Notes under the pieces: model-generated | The model's input: the letters and a program-made list of their open reading frames with translations, nothing else | Told to the model about the DNA's origin: nothing | The model's database searches: none | Program-made: the position numbers and the translations under genes | Assembly: GCF_003610785.1 (NCBI RefSeq) | Contig: NZ_RAQQ01000031.1 | Location: 1 to 52,936 of the forward strand | From: Micromonospora globbae | Lineage (GTDB): Bacteria; Actinomycetota; Actinomycetes; Mycobacteriales; Micromonosporaceae | Reading direction: 5' to 3' | Length of the DNA stretch: 52,936 nt | In this document: in pieces, positions 23,405-31,960 of the stretch | Layout of the letters: each line of letters opens with the position of its first letter | Numbering within the stretch: the stretch's first letter is position 1

Positions 23405-24007
23405 CTACTGGCCAGGCCGCTCCATCTGCTCACCGACTGATGCCTGCCGGTTACCGGCGCCGGGCGTCTGGGGTGCGAAGGCGCCAGCGGATCCAAGACC
23501 AGCTATCCCCCAGGCGATGAAGCCGCCGACGGTACTGACCGTGACGCCCCACCAGGTCAGCGACGGCCAAAAGTAGACGATAAAAGCCGTGCCGCACACC
23601 GGCACCCAGATTGCCCGGTCAAAGTATTCCAACGATCTCCAGAGCATGAAGCCCATGAGCAGCAGCCACGCCAGAGCTAGCTCCCACCACGACTGTCCGT
23701 ACCGATCACGCTCGGCCCGCTGCGAGAAGCGCTCGAAGCCAGCCGGCAGCGCCCTTAACGCCCGCACCACCGAACTACCCGTTTCAGTCTCGGTACCGGA
23801 CACAGTGCTCGGCGGCGTGGCAGTGACCGTCGGTGAGGCGGTCGGAGCGGTGGCAGCCGCCGGTGCGACCGGCGAGGCAGGCGGAAAGTAGTAGGCGTAG
23901 ATGCCCCAACCCAGGGCGAGAAGCGCGATGACCGTGCTGACCACGGTCGCACGGTCCGACTTCGGTCGTGACAAGTCCACTCCACACTCTGGGCACCAGC
24001 ACCCCAA
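23405..24007 (-). CDS. Zinc-ribbon membrane protein of unknown function
   Basis: About 200 aa, starting at TTG 24007 or at a nearby downstream codon. The N-terminus has a single knuckle, CWCPECG, followed by a TM helix (STVIALLALGWGIYAYYF), a Pro/Thr/Ala-rich linker (about residues 45-75) and then three more hydrophobic helices (LALAWLLLMGFML, WVPVCGTAFIVYF, VSTVGGFIAWGIAGLG). The C-terminal tail is polar. No catalytic motif is seen. It is convergent with the HAD gene. The start is uncertain because no clear ribosome site precedes it. Confidence 0.65.
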   Translation of the reverse strand: MGCWCPECGVDLSRPKSDRATVVSTVIALLALGWGIYAYYFPPASPVAPAAATAPTASPTVTATPPSTVSGTETETGSSVVRALRALPAGFERFSQRAERDRYGQSWWELALAWLLLMGFMLWRSLEYFDRAIWVPVCGTAFIVYFWPSLTWWGVTVSTVGGFIAWGIAGLGSAGAFAPQTPGAGNRQASVGEQMERPGQ

Positions 24008-24366
24008 TAATATCGAAGCACTTCACACAGTGCCGAACTGGTGACTGCGAGGCTTCCGTGGCGGACCGAACCGACACGTCAACAGGGATTCCTCGAACAC
24101 TGACTACGGGGGTTGGTGATCCTTGCCCGAGCCGAGTGGCCCTCCGACGCATGAACGCCTCGCGCTGCTGCGACAGGCGAAACCGCTCGAGCAAGTGACG
24201 TGGCCCTGCCGGTCCGCGTGGGGCCGAACAACGGAACCTCGAGCAGACGCTCAGCCAGATGCAGCAGTCGGCCAGCGGGCAGCACGGCGTGCACGCGCTG
24301 GCCGACAGGTCCAACCAGTCCGGGGGCGAGAGTGGTTACCTTGGGACGCCAGGGTGAGACGGTCGC
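24008..24366. other. Intergenic region, no gene seen
   Basis: About 360 bp upstream of the membrane-protein gene. Frames on both strands are compositional artefacts. It presumably holds that gene's promoter; I find no convincing -35/-10 pair. Confidence 0.4.
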
Positions 24367-24567
24367 CTACAGAGGGATGTCGCCGCCGTGCTTCACGATG
24401 AATCCCTGGGTTGCGTTCGCTCGCCCGCACCGGGGGCAGCGCCACTCCCACTTCGTGTTGTCCGCGCTGGCGCGGGTTTCCACCTCGTGAAAGTCGAACG
24501 TTTCGGCGCAGGCCGGATTGCGGCAGGTCAGCGTGGTCGGGATGTCACTGCCATCGGGAGCATCCAT
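24367..24567 (-). CDS. Small zinc-ribbon protein
   Basis: A 66-aa protein starting at ATG 24567 (MDAPDGSDIPTTLTC). It carries a four-cysteine ribbon, CRNPAC near the start and CPRCG after about 30 residues, with FDFHEVETRAS and KWEWR between. The C-terminus is GFIVKHGGDIPL. Upstream in-frame codons do not look coding. It stands alone, and no function can be assigned beyond probable metal binding. Confidence 0.6.
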   Translation of the reverse strand: MDAPDGSDIPTTLTCRNPACAETFDFHEVETRASADNTKWEWRCPRCGRANATQGFIVKHGGDIPL

Positions 24568-25007
24568 ATCTTGAACGTAGCGGGGCCGTCCGGCAGGCGG
24601 AAGGGCAGTACACCGAACGAAGCGCCCACGCTCCGTCGCGGCGGCCGGGCGCTGGACCAGGCTCCACCAGAGGAGGTTCTCTCCGCAGCCCACATGGGTT
24701 GCCAACCATTTTCAGAAGCCGGGTTGCCCGGTGTCGCGGCCAGCCGCACGACGAGATCGAGAAGGTTCGGGCTTGGCGGCGTTGCGCCAGGTGTTGGCGA
24801 GGAAGGCGAAGTCGTTCATGATGCCGACGGACCCAGGGCCGACAGCGCGGGCTCGCACTGCATCGCCGTGAACGGCGGACTCGCCGGCGGCGGGCGAGAC
24901 CGATGCCGCAGTCAGGTTCAACGGCGAAGCCCCGGCATCAGCCGAGGCTTCGCGACGTGCACGACAAACATGAGCGCAACGACAGCGGCGCCCTCATGCC
25001 CCGAGCA
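24568..25007. other. Region without a confident gene
   Basis: About 440 bp. The only protein-like phrase, on the minus strand around 24712-24820, is MNDFAFLANTWRNAAKPE, too short to call. It may be a decayed gene. Confidence 0.35.
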
Positions 25008-25313
25008 TCAACTAAGGGTCACCCGTTCGCCGTCGAACTCGGCAACGAACTCAGCCTTGCCGCCAAGGGCAGCGATGTACCGGGCAACCGTGCCGACCTC
25101 AGCCTTCGGCAGTTCGCCACTCTCGATGGCGGCGACACGCGGCTGTGAAACGTTCATGCGGTCGGCAACCTGCTGCTGAGTCAGCCCGCGCTTCTCACGC
25201 ATCTCACGCAGTCGCGCTGCGCGCACCTCGCCGCGCATGCGCTCCTTGTGCTGCTCAACCTTGGCCTCGTCGAGGTTCATGCGGGAGCGGACATCCCGCC
25301 AGCTACGCGCCAT
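25008..25313 (-). CDS. higA: HigA-like XRE antitoxin
   Basis: A 101-aa antitoxin. A basic N-terminus (MARSWRDVRSRM) leads into a helix-turn-helix at about residues 35-70, MREKRGLTQQQVADRMNVSQ then PRVAAIESGE. The C-terminal part is LGGKAEFVAEFDGERVTL. Its ATG overlaps the stop of the upstream toxin gene by one base (TGATG), giving toxin-first order as in higBA. It should neutralise the toxin by binding it and should repress the shared promoter. Family-level assignment is firm; the gene symbol reflects the family. Confidence 0.88.
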   Translation of the reverse strand: MARSWRDVRSRMNLDEAKVEQHKERMRGEVRAARLREMREKRGLTQQQVADRMNVSQPRVAAIESGELPKAEVGTVARYIAALGGKAEFVAEFDGERVTLS

Positions 25314-25684
25314 CAGTGCTGTCCCTTCAGCTCTCGCAGATGGTCGGCAAACTTCCTGTCGGCTTCGAGAATGCTGGTTTCGTACCAGCCCTTCCAGTTG
25401 CCGCTCTTGTCACCCGCCACCAACAGGATGGCTTCCCGCTGAGGGTCGAAGGCGAACAGGATACGGATCTCGGTTTCCCCTGCCGAGCCTGGCCGCAACT
25501 CCTTCATGTTCTTGTAGTCCGAGCCCTTGACCCGGTCAACGAACGGTCGACCGAGCGCCGGGCCCTCAGCGGCGAGCAGATCTATCGCCGCAGCGACCTG
25601 GTTAGCGGAGTCGGGATCAGACTTGGCCAGGTCAAGCAGCCAGTCCTCGACGTCTTCGGTAAGGCTGACCTCCCACTCGCCCAC
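25313..25684 (-). CDS. higB: HigB/Gp49-like RelE-superfamily toxin
   Basis: A 123-aa toxin of the phage-derived Gp49-like group. It contains DVEDWLLDLAKSDPDSAN, LLAAEGPALGRPFVDRVKGS, NMKELRPGSAGETEIRILFAF and WKGWYETSILEADRKFADHL, the usual helix-helix-beta core with the conserved LR motif. Homologues cleave mRNA at the ribosome. GTG 25684 (MGEWEVSLTEDV) is preferred because homologues start there and a TATAGT box lies 7 bases upstream, suggesting a leaderless message. The antitoxin follows immediately. Confidence 0.87.
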   Translation of the reverse strand: MGEWEVSLTEDVEDWLLDLAKSDPDSANQVAAAIDLLAAEGPALGRPFVDRVKGSDYKNMKELRPGSAGETEIRILFAFDPQREAILLVAGDKSGNWKGWYETSILEADRKFADHLRELKGQH

Positions 25685-25690
25685 ACACCC

Positions 25691-25696
25691 ACTATA
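25691..25696 (-). promoter_or_regulatory. -10 box of a probable leaderless higBA promoter
   Basis: TATAGT on the minus strand ends 7 bases before the GTG start of the toxin. That spacing puts the transcription start at or beside the start codon, common for leaderless genes in actinomycetes. No good -35 is seen 17 bp upstream. Confidence 0.45.
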
Positions 25697-26101
25697 GCCC
25701 ACGAATAATGTCAGCGTTATACGGACGTGGAGCTCGGACGGAGGGCGAAAGCGGATGCCAGGGACGAAACCGCCCGCTTCCCGCCGATCACCAGACGCCA
25801 AGTGGGTGGATCGGTCAGCGTCCAAGGAAGCGGGGCCGACAACGCCCCCGTCAACGCCGACTCACAATCGGTGGAGTGGCCAACGAGCGGGCGGCGCCCG
25901 CGGTCAGGGTGCTCCCCGGGTGCTCGGAAGTTCCGATGCCGGACGGACTCACGGCGCGACTCCTGGATTCGCGCCCCTACCGGCCACTCATCGCCGTGCC
26001 ATCCAACGTAGGCGCCGCGCGGACCAGCACCAACGCGGCCGGACGACGCGCCCGGAATCCGGACGGCGGATAAATGATGGCACTCTGTCCTCTTCTGGCT
26101 A

Positions 26102-26143
26102 CTTTTAATCCATAGGTTCAGGGTTCGAGTCCCTGGCGGCCCA
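26102..26143 (+). other. tRNA-Lys 3'-half fragment (attachment site remnant)
   Basis: CTTTTAATCC, an anticodon loop with TTT, is followed by TAGGTTC, a T arm CAGGG-TTCGAGT-CCCTG and a 3' acceptor strand GCGGCCCA. The 5' half of a tRNA is absent upstream, so it cannot fold. It differs from the intact tRNA at 5089-5161 in the T stem and near the anticodon, so it derives from a different allele. The C-terminus of the serine recombinase (RQGLEP) is read from the opposite strand of this fragment, marking it as that element's att site. Confidence 0.8.
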
Positions 26144-27755
26144 CCGACCGCACCATTGTGCGAACCGGTGGCTCTTTCGGGTTGCCCCCGTCCGTTTCGG
26201 GCGGGGGCATTGTCGTGTCGGTGGGGATCTTGAACACGGGTACGACTCCCTGGTCGGTGAGTTGAACTTCGGCGATGAGGGCCTCGATCGCGGCCTTGCG
26301 TTCGGTGGCGCTGCCGCTGGCCATGATGGTGCTGAGGTGGTCCCGGATCCGGGCGACGGTGCCGGGCGACGGGAGCGTGGGCTGGGCGGTCAGGTCGGCT
26401 TCGAGTTCGGTGTGCCGGGCCTGGAGTTGGGCCAGCCGTTGGCGGAGTTCGCGGATACGGGGCCCGGCGGTGGCGTCGTCCATGGTGCCGTTCTCGAACG
26501 CGGTGTGATAGCGGGCGATCGCGTTCTCGGTGCTGGTGATCTGGTGGGCGATGGCGGCGTGTTCGGCGCGCCGGTCGTCGCTGGTGCTGTCGCGTTGGGT
26601 GCGGGCGCGTTCGATCATGGCGGCCAGGACGGGTTCGGCGGTGGTGTAGAAGTCGTGCAGGGCCCGCAGGATCATGCGGTCGAGGTCGTCGGCGGGGAGC
26701 CTGGGTGCGGTGCAGGTGGCGTGTTTGCCGTAGCGGGTGCGGGTGAAGCAGGTGTAGTAGCGGTAGCGGCGGGTGCGGCCTTTGGCGGACGTGCCGATGT
26801 AGCGTTGTCCGCACTGCGGACATGTCAGGAGGCGGGTGAGGTAGTAGTCCGAGTCGGACATGGCCCGCTGGGTTTGGACGTCACCGCGCGCTGCGGCGAT
26901 CTCCTGGGCGCGGCGGAAGGTGTCCCGGTCGATGAGCGCCTCATGGGCGTCGGGGACGAGGATGTCGCGGTAGGCGATGTCCCCGACGTAGGCGGGGTTG
27001 TCCAGGATCCGGTTGATGGTGTGTCCGGACCACTTCTTGCCGGTGCGGTTGGGCACGCCGCGGGCGTTCAACTCGGTGGCGATGGCGCGGGTGCCGTGTC
27101 GGTCGCGGGTGTAGAGGCGGAAGATGTCGCGGAGGATCGGCGCCTCGTCGGGGTGGGGGACGAGGCGCTGGGTGTCGGGGTCAACGTGGTAGCCGTAGGG
27201 GCGGGTGCCGCCGGCCCATTGGCCTTTGCTGGCTTTCGCGGTCATGCCACTTTTCACTCGGTCGATGATGATGTTGCGTTCGAATTCGGCGAACACGGCG
27301 AGGAGTTGCAGCATCATGCGGCCGAAGGGTCCGCCGGTGTCGATGGGTTCGGTCGCGGAGGAGAACCGCACGTTCGCGGCTTCGAGGACTTTTATGAGGT
27401 CGAGTAGGTCGGCGACGCTGCGGCTGAATCGGTCGAGTCGGTAGACGAGCAGGACGTCGTACATTCCGGCTTTCGCCGCGTCGAGTGCTTTCTTTAGCCC
27501 GGGGCGGTCGGTGGTGGCGCCGGAGGCGTCATCTTCGAATTCGCAGACGATGACCCAGCCGGGGTGGGCCTTGACGTACTTGTCCAAGGCGGCGCGTTGG
27601 GCGAGCAGGGAGAAGGGCTGGTGTTCGTCGTCGGTCGAGCGGCGGACGTAGAGGCACACCCGGCACGGTCCGGCCGGCGTGTCCGGCGGGGTGGGGGTGG
27701 GGGCGCGTCGGCCGCGTCGCTTGGGTGGGCTGGTGGGGGTGGGCTTGCCTGTCAT
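26118..27755 (-). CDS. Large serine recombinase (integrase)
   Basis: A 545-aa recombinase. The resolvase domain has the nucleophile Ser40 in YVRRSTDD, then VYRLDRFSRS, FGRMMLQLLAVFAEFE and RVKSGMTAK. The recombinase domain is at about 190-300 (GTRAIATELNARGVPNRTG, NPAYVGDI). A zinc ribbon (about 308-355) contains CPQCGQRY and TCTAPRL. A long coiled coil (ATELNARG-downstream region, about 400-460) precedes the C-terminus. The N-terminal 30 residues are a Pro/Thr-rich extension. The last codons, RQGLEP, lie inside a tRNA-Lys 3' fragment on the other strand. Such enzymes integrate phages and ICEs; attachment at a tRNA is unusual for this class. Confidence 0.93.
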   Translation of the reverse strand: MTGKPTPTSPPKRRGRRAPTPTPPDTPAGPCRVCLYVRRSTDDEHQPFSLLAQRAALDKYVKAHPGWVIVCEFEDDASGATTDRPGLKKALDAAKAGMYDVLLVYRLDRFSRSVADLLDLIKVLEAANVRFSSATEPIDTGGPFGRMMLQLLAVFAEFERNIIIDRVKSGMTAKASKGQWAGGTRPYGYHVDPDTQRLVPHPDEAPILRDIFRLYTRDRHGTRAIATELNARGVPNRTGKKWSGHTINRILDNPAYVGDIAYRDILVPDAHEALIDRDTFRRAQEIAAARGDVQTQRAMSDSDYYLTRLLTCPQCGQRYIGTSAKGRTRRYRYYTCFTRTRYGKHATCTAPRLPADDLDRMILRALHDFYTTAEPVLAAMIERARTQRDSTSDDRRAEHAAIAHQITSTENAIARYHTAFENGTMDDATAGPRIRELRQRLAQLQARHTELEADLTAQPTLPSPGTVARIRDHLSTIMASGSATERKAAIEALIAEVQLTDQGVVPVFKIPTDTTMPPPETDGGNPKEPPVRTMVRSVGRQGLEP

Positions 27756-27839
27756 CAGGCGAATCCTCCGTAGCGGTCGGGGTGGGTTGGCCGGGGGCGG
27801 CCCACGCTGGTGGGCCGCCGCACGGCGTTGGGCGAGGGT

Positions 27840-27959
27840 TCAGGCGGCGAGGTTGGGGTGCTCGCGCCAGAAGTGGTTGAGCAGGACGGAGAGGGCTTCG
27901 GCGGCGTTGTCGAGGTCGTCGGCGGTCATGGGAATGGTGTCGACGCGTGCGATACGCAT
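27840..27959 (-). CDS. Very small protein upstream of the serine recombinase
   Basis: A probable 39-aa protein, MRIARVDTIPMTADDLDNAA then EALSVLLNHFWREHPNLAA, ending 85 bp before the recombinase start on the same strand. The sequence is acidic and helical and ends in a hydrophobic segment. A longer form starting at GTG 28088 is possible but its extra residues look non-coding. Its position suggests a recombination directionality factor or regulator, but it is smaller than most known ones. Confidence 0.5.
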   Translation of the reverse strand: MRIARVDTIPMTADDLDNAAEALSVLLNHFWREHPNLAA

Positions 27960-28088
27960 CGGAACCGTCGTTTCCTTTCCGCCGGTCGAGGTGGTTTTCG
28001 CACCGCCACAATTTGTGGCGGTACCAGGATGCGGGTCGTCAGGATAGCTCCGGACGGTGTTTTCGTCGTGGTGGGGTGCGGTGGCCAC

Positions 28089-28505
28089 GGTCCTCCGAAA
28101 AGCGTGTGAAGCTGCTGGGGTCGGAGTCCTTCGTTCATGCGGTTTCCTCTCTTGCGCGGGATCGCGCGATCGATCCGATTAATGCGGAAAAGCTGTTTAA
28201 TGCCATTGGCCTCCTGACCTGATGGGGCGCGGATGATAGCTCTGCGGGCTGTCACCAGGAAGGGATCCGAACTGTCAGCAACTCACGGGAACTCACCAAG
28301 AGGCGCCGGAGAGCGGCTGACAGACGCGGACCCTTGCTGTCACGGCGGGCAGCGAGGTATCGTCCGCGCCCTCACCTGCGCCGGCTGGCGTGGTGCCGTC
28401 ACCGCCCGCCCGACTGCGGGCCGCCTGGCGCGACGGGTAAGGCGGCTCCTGTTCCCGCCCGTGTGGGGCACAGCCGCGCAACCGGGGCGGTCGGTACTGA
28501 CCCGC
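28089..28505. other. Intergenic region with scattered CTCAC boxes
   Basis: About 415 bp with no credible gene. Around 28265-28320 there are CTGTCAGC, AACTCACGGG and AACTCACCAAG, which resemble pieces of the decamer arrays at 1394-1610. This supports a shared ancestry of the two replication-relaxation modules. Confidence 0.35.
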
Positions 28506-29381
28506 TCAGGCGGCCCGTCGGGTGCCGCTGTCGGCGGCTGGGAGGTCGGCCAGACGCACCGGCGCCCGATCGGAGCGGTACTGCCACCACACCGCCTCGG
28601 CAGGATTAATGCCGGTGGCCTCGGCGTGTACGGCGGTGGCCACCGGGTAGCTGATCCCGGCGGCGGCGAGTTCCAGGTGCAGGTGCCGCTCCCGTGCGGG
28701 GGACGGCAGCCAGAACAGCACCGGCCAGATCCGGCCGGTGACGTGGGCGAGTTCCCGGTAGCCGTGGAGTTTGGCGACCAGCCGGGACAGCGGCCGTTCG
28801 GTGCCCAGGTCGTACTCCAGGAAGAACGGCACCCTCCGGTCGCCCTCGACCCAGATGCCGTGCCCGTCCGGCCGCGACCTCGGCGCATACACGCGGACCG
28901 AGATGTCATCGTCGGGCTCGGCGAAGGCACCGACCTGCTGGCAGCGCGCCGGCGGCCACCAGCGCACCAACTCGCTGCCCGGGTGGGTGCGGGCGTGGCC
29001 GGCGAGGGCGGTGAAGAAGCCGTTGATCCCCAGCAGGTGCGGCAGGTTCGCCCGCCTCGTCAGGTGCCAACGCCTCCTGCGGGCCTGGTCCTTGCGCGGC
29101 AGGTCCTCGCCGCGCTGCGCGGCGACGACCTCGACGCCGAGCTGCGCCAGCACGTAGTGGTAGGGGTAGGAACCGCCGTCGGGCTTCTGCGGCCGGAACC
29201 GATCCACCACCCCCAACTTCTGCGTCAAAGCCCGCAGGCGCTCCTGCGCGTAGTCAACCGACGGGAACAGAGCGTGGGCGATCTGGAAAGAGGTGAGCAC
29301 CCCGTGGTCGGCCAGCCAGCCGAGCAGCACGAGGTCGCGGTCGGTGAGCTGGGACTGCACCCGAAGCAGCGGATCAGGCAT
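28506..29381 (-). CDS. Replication-relaxation family protein
   Basis: A 291-aa protein typical of actinomycete plasmids and integrative elements. It has an N-terminal winged helix (LTDRDLVLLGWLADHGVLTS, FQIAHALFPS, AQERLRALTQKLGV), a middle with YHYVLAQLGVEVVAA, LGINGFFTALAGHAR and RWWPPARC, and an acidic segment, FFLEYDLGTE, resembling a nuclease-like core. Members are annotated as involved in plasmid replication-relaxation, but the biochemical role is not established to my knowledge. It overlaps the small gene upstream by 8 bp. A decayed paralogue lies at 822-978. Confidence 0.82.
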   Translation of the reverse strand: MPDPLLRVQSQLTDRDLVLLGWLADHGVLTSFQIAHALFPSVDYAQERLRALTQKLGVVDRFRPQKPDGGSYPYHYVLAQLGVEVVAAQRGEDLPRKDQARRRRWHLTRRANLPHLLGINGFFTALAGHARTHPGSELVRWWPPARCQQVGAFAEPDDDISVRVYAPRSRPDGHGIWVEGDRRVPFFLEYDLGTERPLSRLVAKLHGYRELAHVTGRIWPVLFWLPSPARERHLHLELAAAGISYPVATAVHAEATGINPAEAVWWQYRSDRAPVRLADLPAADSGTRRAA

Positions 29382-29649
29382 GCGCCAGCACCTTCCCTAT
29401 GGGGAGAGACCCAGTCGGAGGGTCAGTCGCAGCACGACAGGCCGTGCTGATAGCGGCCCTGACCTGCGCTGTGAGCCGGATCAGAGGGTCCGGTTGGGGG
29501 TCCTGTTCAAGCGGGACGCCAAGCGGGAGACCCGCCGGGACGCCTACCTGGAGGTCAAGGCCGAATCCGTCAGGTTCGGGGTTCGCGAGCGCAAGGGCCG
29601 ATGCGCTTCGCACGGAAGAGAGGTGATGCGTGGTCACGGTGTACTCCAT
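29374..29649 (-). CDS. Small hypothetical protein coupled to the replication-relaxation gene
   Basis: A 91-aa frame starting at ATG 29649 (MEYTVTTHHLSSVRSAS) and ending 8 bp inside the next gene. It includes GFGLDLQVGVPAGLPLGVPL and LIRLTAQVRAAISTACRAA. The overlap suggests translational coupling, and the corresponding DNA is partly conserved upstream of the decayed paralogue. No known domain. Codon usage is not strong enough to be sure it is expressed. Confidence 0.5.
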   Translation of the reverse strand: MEYTVTTHHLSSVRSASALALANPEPDGFGLDLQVGVPAGLPLGVPLEQDPQPDPLIRLTAQVRAAISTACRAATDPPTGSLPIGKVLAHA

Positions 29650-30116
29650 GAGTGAGATCAGGGTGACTGGAGGTCGGCCGCCCGCCTCCCCGCCCGCTGG
29701 GGGCGCAGAGGGCAGGCGGGTACTGAGCCGGGTAACGCCAGGCAAGGCGGATCCATGCGAGACGCAGGGATCGACGTTCATCGTGGACAGATCAACGGAC
29801 TGGCCGGCCGCCGCTTGCGGCAGATCAAGGGGTAACTCAGGTTCAGACGGGCCCAGAATGCAAGCGCGCGGGTGACGGCTGGGCCGAGGGGGCGTAGTCG
29901 AGCAAGGAGGTGATCACACGTCGCCGGCAGCGACAGGATCTTCTCGTTCGTGACTCAGCACGGCGGGCGCGGCGCCTACGCGATGCGGCTCAACTCGCCG
30001 GTCTGTAGTCAGTAGCCAGCGGCCCTCCCATCACTCGCGTCCAAGCCAGCGAGTGCGTTGTCCGCCGTGCATCTCCGTCCACCGGAACTGGCAGGCGTTT
30101 CTCCTTGCCAACCGTG
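29650..30116. other. Intergenic region between divergent modules
   Basis: About 470 bp upstream of both the replication-relaxation pair (left) and the frameshifted conserved gene (right). No credible gene. A short phrase near 29950-30010 on the plus strand (TQHGGRGAYAMRLNSPVC) may be a gene scrap. Confidence 0.35.
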
Positions 30117-31713
30117 ATGGAGAGGTCGAAGGTCGGTGGGGTGCAGAGGTGGGATCCGCTCAAGGAACATCAGCTGCTGCTCCTACGTCGAATCGCTGAT
30201 GGTGACGACCTGAGCGGGCCCGATGGAGTGGACCAGCGGCAGTCGGCACGGGCCCTGCAGACTCGTCGCCTCGTTGACGTCAGCCGCTGCGGCGGGGTGT
30301 GGCGAGCCCAGATCACCGAGGCCGGGCGGTTCTACCTCGAACACGGAGTCCACCCCGACCATCCCGACCGGCTCCGCGACGGCGTGCCTCGGCCGCGCTC
30401 ACAGAGGCGGGCTACGAGCGAAGCCGCCCCCTCGCGCGTGCCGGCAACGGCGCCACGAACCCGCGACACACCGGGCCGCGGGTTCGGCGCCAACTGCGAC
30501 AACGGTGGAGAGCGCTCGTCAGCTCATTGAGCGGCTGCAACGCGAGGGCGGAACGGTGACGATCGAGAGCCCCGATCCCGAGGAACGCGCCCTCTACCGC
30601 AGGGTCATCCACGCCGCCAAGCAGCACCAAGTCGTTCCCGCCGGTTTCCACCTCAGGCACACCGGCCGCGCGGCCGGCGACCTCGTCATTCGCCTGTCCA
30701 GCGATGAGAAGCCCGACGACACGGACTGGAACCGGATCCGCCTCAACACCCGTCGCGTCACCACCGACCCCGACCTCGTCTTCGCCGCCCTTGAGAAGGA
30801 CCCCGCCGGTCTTGAGGTCACCCAGGCATCCATCCCGCGAGCCCTGGACCTGGGCCGGGCCTTGGCCGCCGAAGCTCGCCGCCGAGGCCACCGCGTCGGG
30901 GTGAACACCAAGACCAAGCACCCCTCGGTCTACCTGCAGATCGACAAGACTCGCCGTCGGGTCAAGCTGTACGAGGAGTACGACGAGGTGCCGCACGTGT
31001 CGACCGCTCAAGAGGCGCGGGATCTGCGGCGCAAGCCGTGGATGGTGCTGCCGAAGACCGACAAGGTGCCCTCCGGGCGCCTGCGCCTGGAGATCGCCCG
31101 CGACGGCTGGGACAAGCACGACACCTGGACTGACGACAAACGCACCACCCTGGAGAAACGCCTTCCCCGGATCATCCGCGACGCCGAGGCCGGGATCGCC
31201 GCCGATCAAGAAGCTCAGCTGGCCCGCCAGCGCGCCCACGACGAGTATGTAGCCGAGCAGGAGAGGCAGCGTAAGGAGGAACGACGTCGCTGGCGGGCCG
31301 CGCTCGACGAGGCCCGGCCGCAGGCCGTGGACTTGCTCAGGAAGAAGGCCTTCCGCGGGGCCTACGACTCGTGGGCCGCGGCGACGGAGATCCGCGCCTT
31401 CTGCGACGCCCTCGAGCAGGCCACCGCTGAGGACGGGACCGACCTGGAGAACCGGAATCGCTGGATCGCTTGGGGCCGCGCCGCGGCGGACCGCCTCGAT
31501 CCCACCCGAGGCGACAAGAGCCTGCCCGAGGTCGACTTCGACATCGAACCCAAGCCGGACGACCTACGCCCCTTCATCGGCGACTGGAGCCCGCACGAGC
31601 CCCACCGCGAATACCGCTCCGAGCGCACCCAGCAGGCTGTCGACGCGGCCCGGCTCCAGGTCGACGGCTGGCACCATGGGATGCGCGGACGACCAACCTG
31701 GTGGCGCAAGTAG
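30117..31713 (+). pseudogene. Conserved actinobacterial protein, frameshifted
   Basis: Two frames together give one protein of about 530 aa. The first part, from ATG 30117, reads VQRWDPLKEHQLLLLRRIAD, QSARALQTRRLVDVS, WRAQITEAGRFYLEHG. The rest, in the +1 frame from about 30500, reads LIERLQREGGTVTIESPDP, YRRVIHAAKQHQVVPAG, HTGRAAGDLVIRLS and ends WHHGMRGRPTWWRK. A frameshift between about 30410 and 30510, in a Pro/Arg-rich linker, separates them. Homologues I recall from Streptomyces are single proteins with the same order, sometimes mislabelled PE-PGRS. It precedes block copy 2, and a scrap of its 3' end precedes copy 1. Function unknown. Confidence 0.75.
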
Positions 31714-31756
31714 CCAGAGGTCCATAACTGCCCCGGCGGCCAACCCGGATGCCTTG

Positions 31757-31960
31757 CTATGACGTCGTGATGCCGTTCTTCGCCCCCGCCAAGAACCTCG
31801 TCCACGCGTCCCGCTCGAAGAGGAGCACCGGCCCCGAAGGGTCCTTGCTGTCCCTCAGTGCGACGGTGGTGTGGAGGTCGGCGACCTCGACGCACTGGCC
31901 GTTCCCACTCGATCGGCTGCTCTTCTTCCAGCGGGCGCGGGACAGGTCGACTCGGTTCAT
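31757..31960 (-). CDS. DUF397 domain protein (block copy 2)
   Basis: A 67-aa protein with ARWKKSSRSSGNGQCVEVA and VALRDSKDPSG. It overlaps the XRE gene by 4 bp exactly as in copy 1. The first half is nearly identical to the protein at 5449-5649, while the second half (LLFERDAWTRFLAGAKNG) has drifted, which would allow the two pairs to have separate partners. Only 43 bp separate it from the stop of the conserved gene to its left, with which it converges. Confidence 0.9.
   Translation of the reverse strand: MNRVDLSRARWKKSSRSSGNGQCVEVADLHTTVALRDSKDPSGPVLLFERDAWTRFLAGAKNGITTS

Noticed and set aside
24712..24921. Small minus-strand frame with MNDFAFLANTW
   Set aside because: A possible gene scrap, but too short, without ribosome site or recognisable family; not called.
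26102..26143. Second functional tRNA-Lys
   Set aside because: The D arm, 5' acceptor strand and 5' anticodon stem are absent, so the sequence cannot fold as a tRNA.
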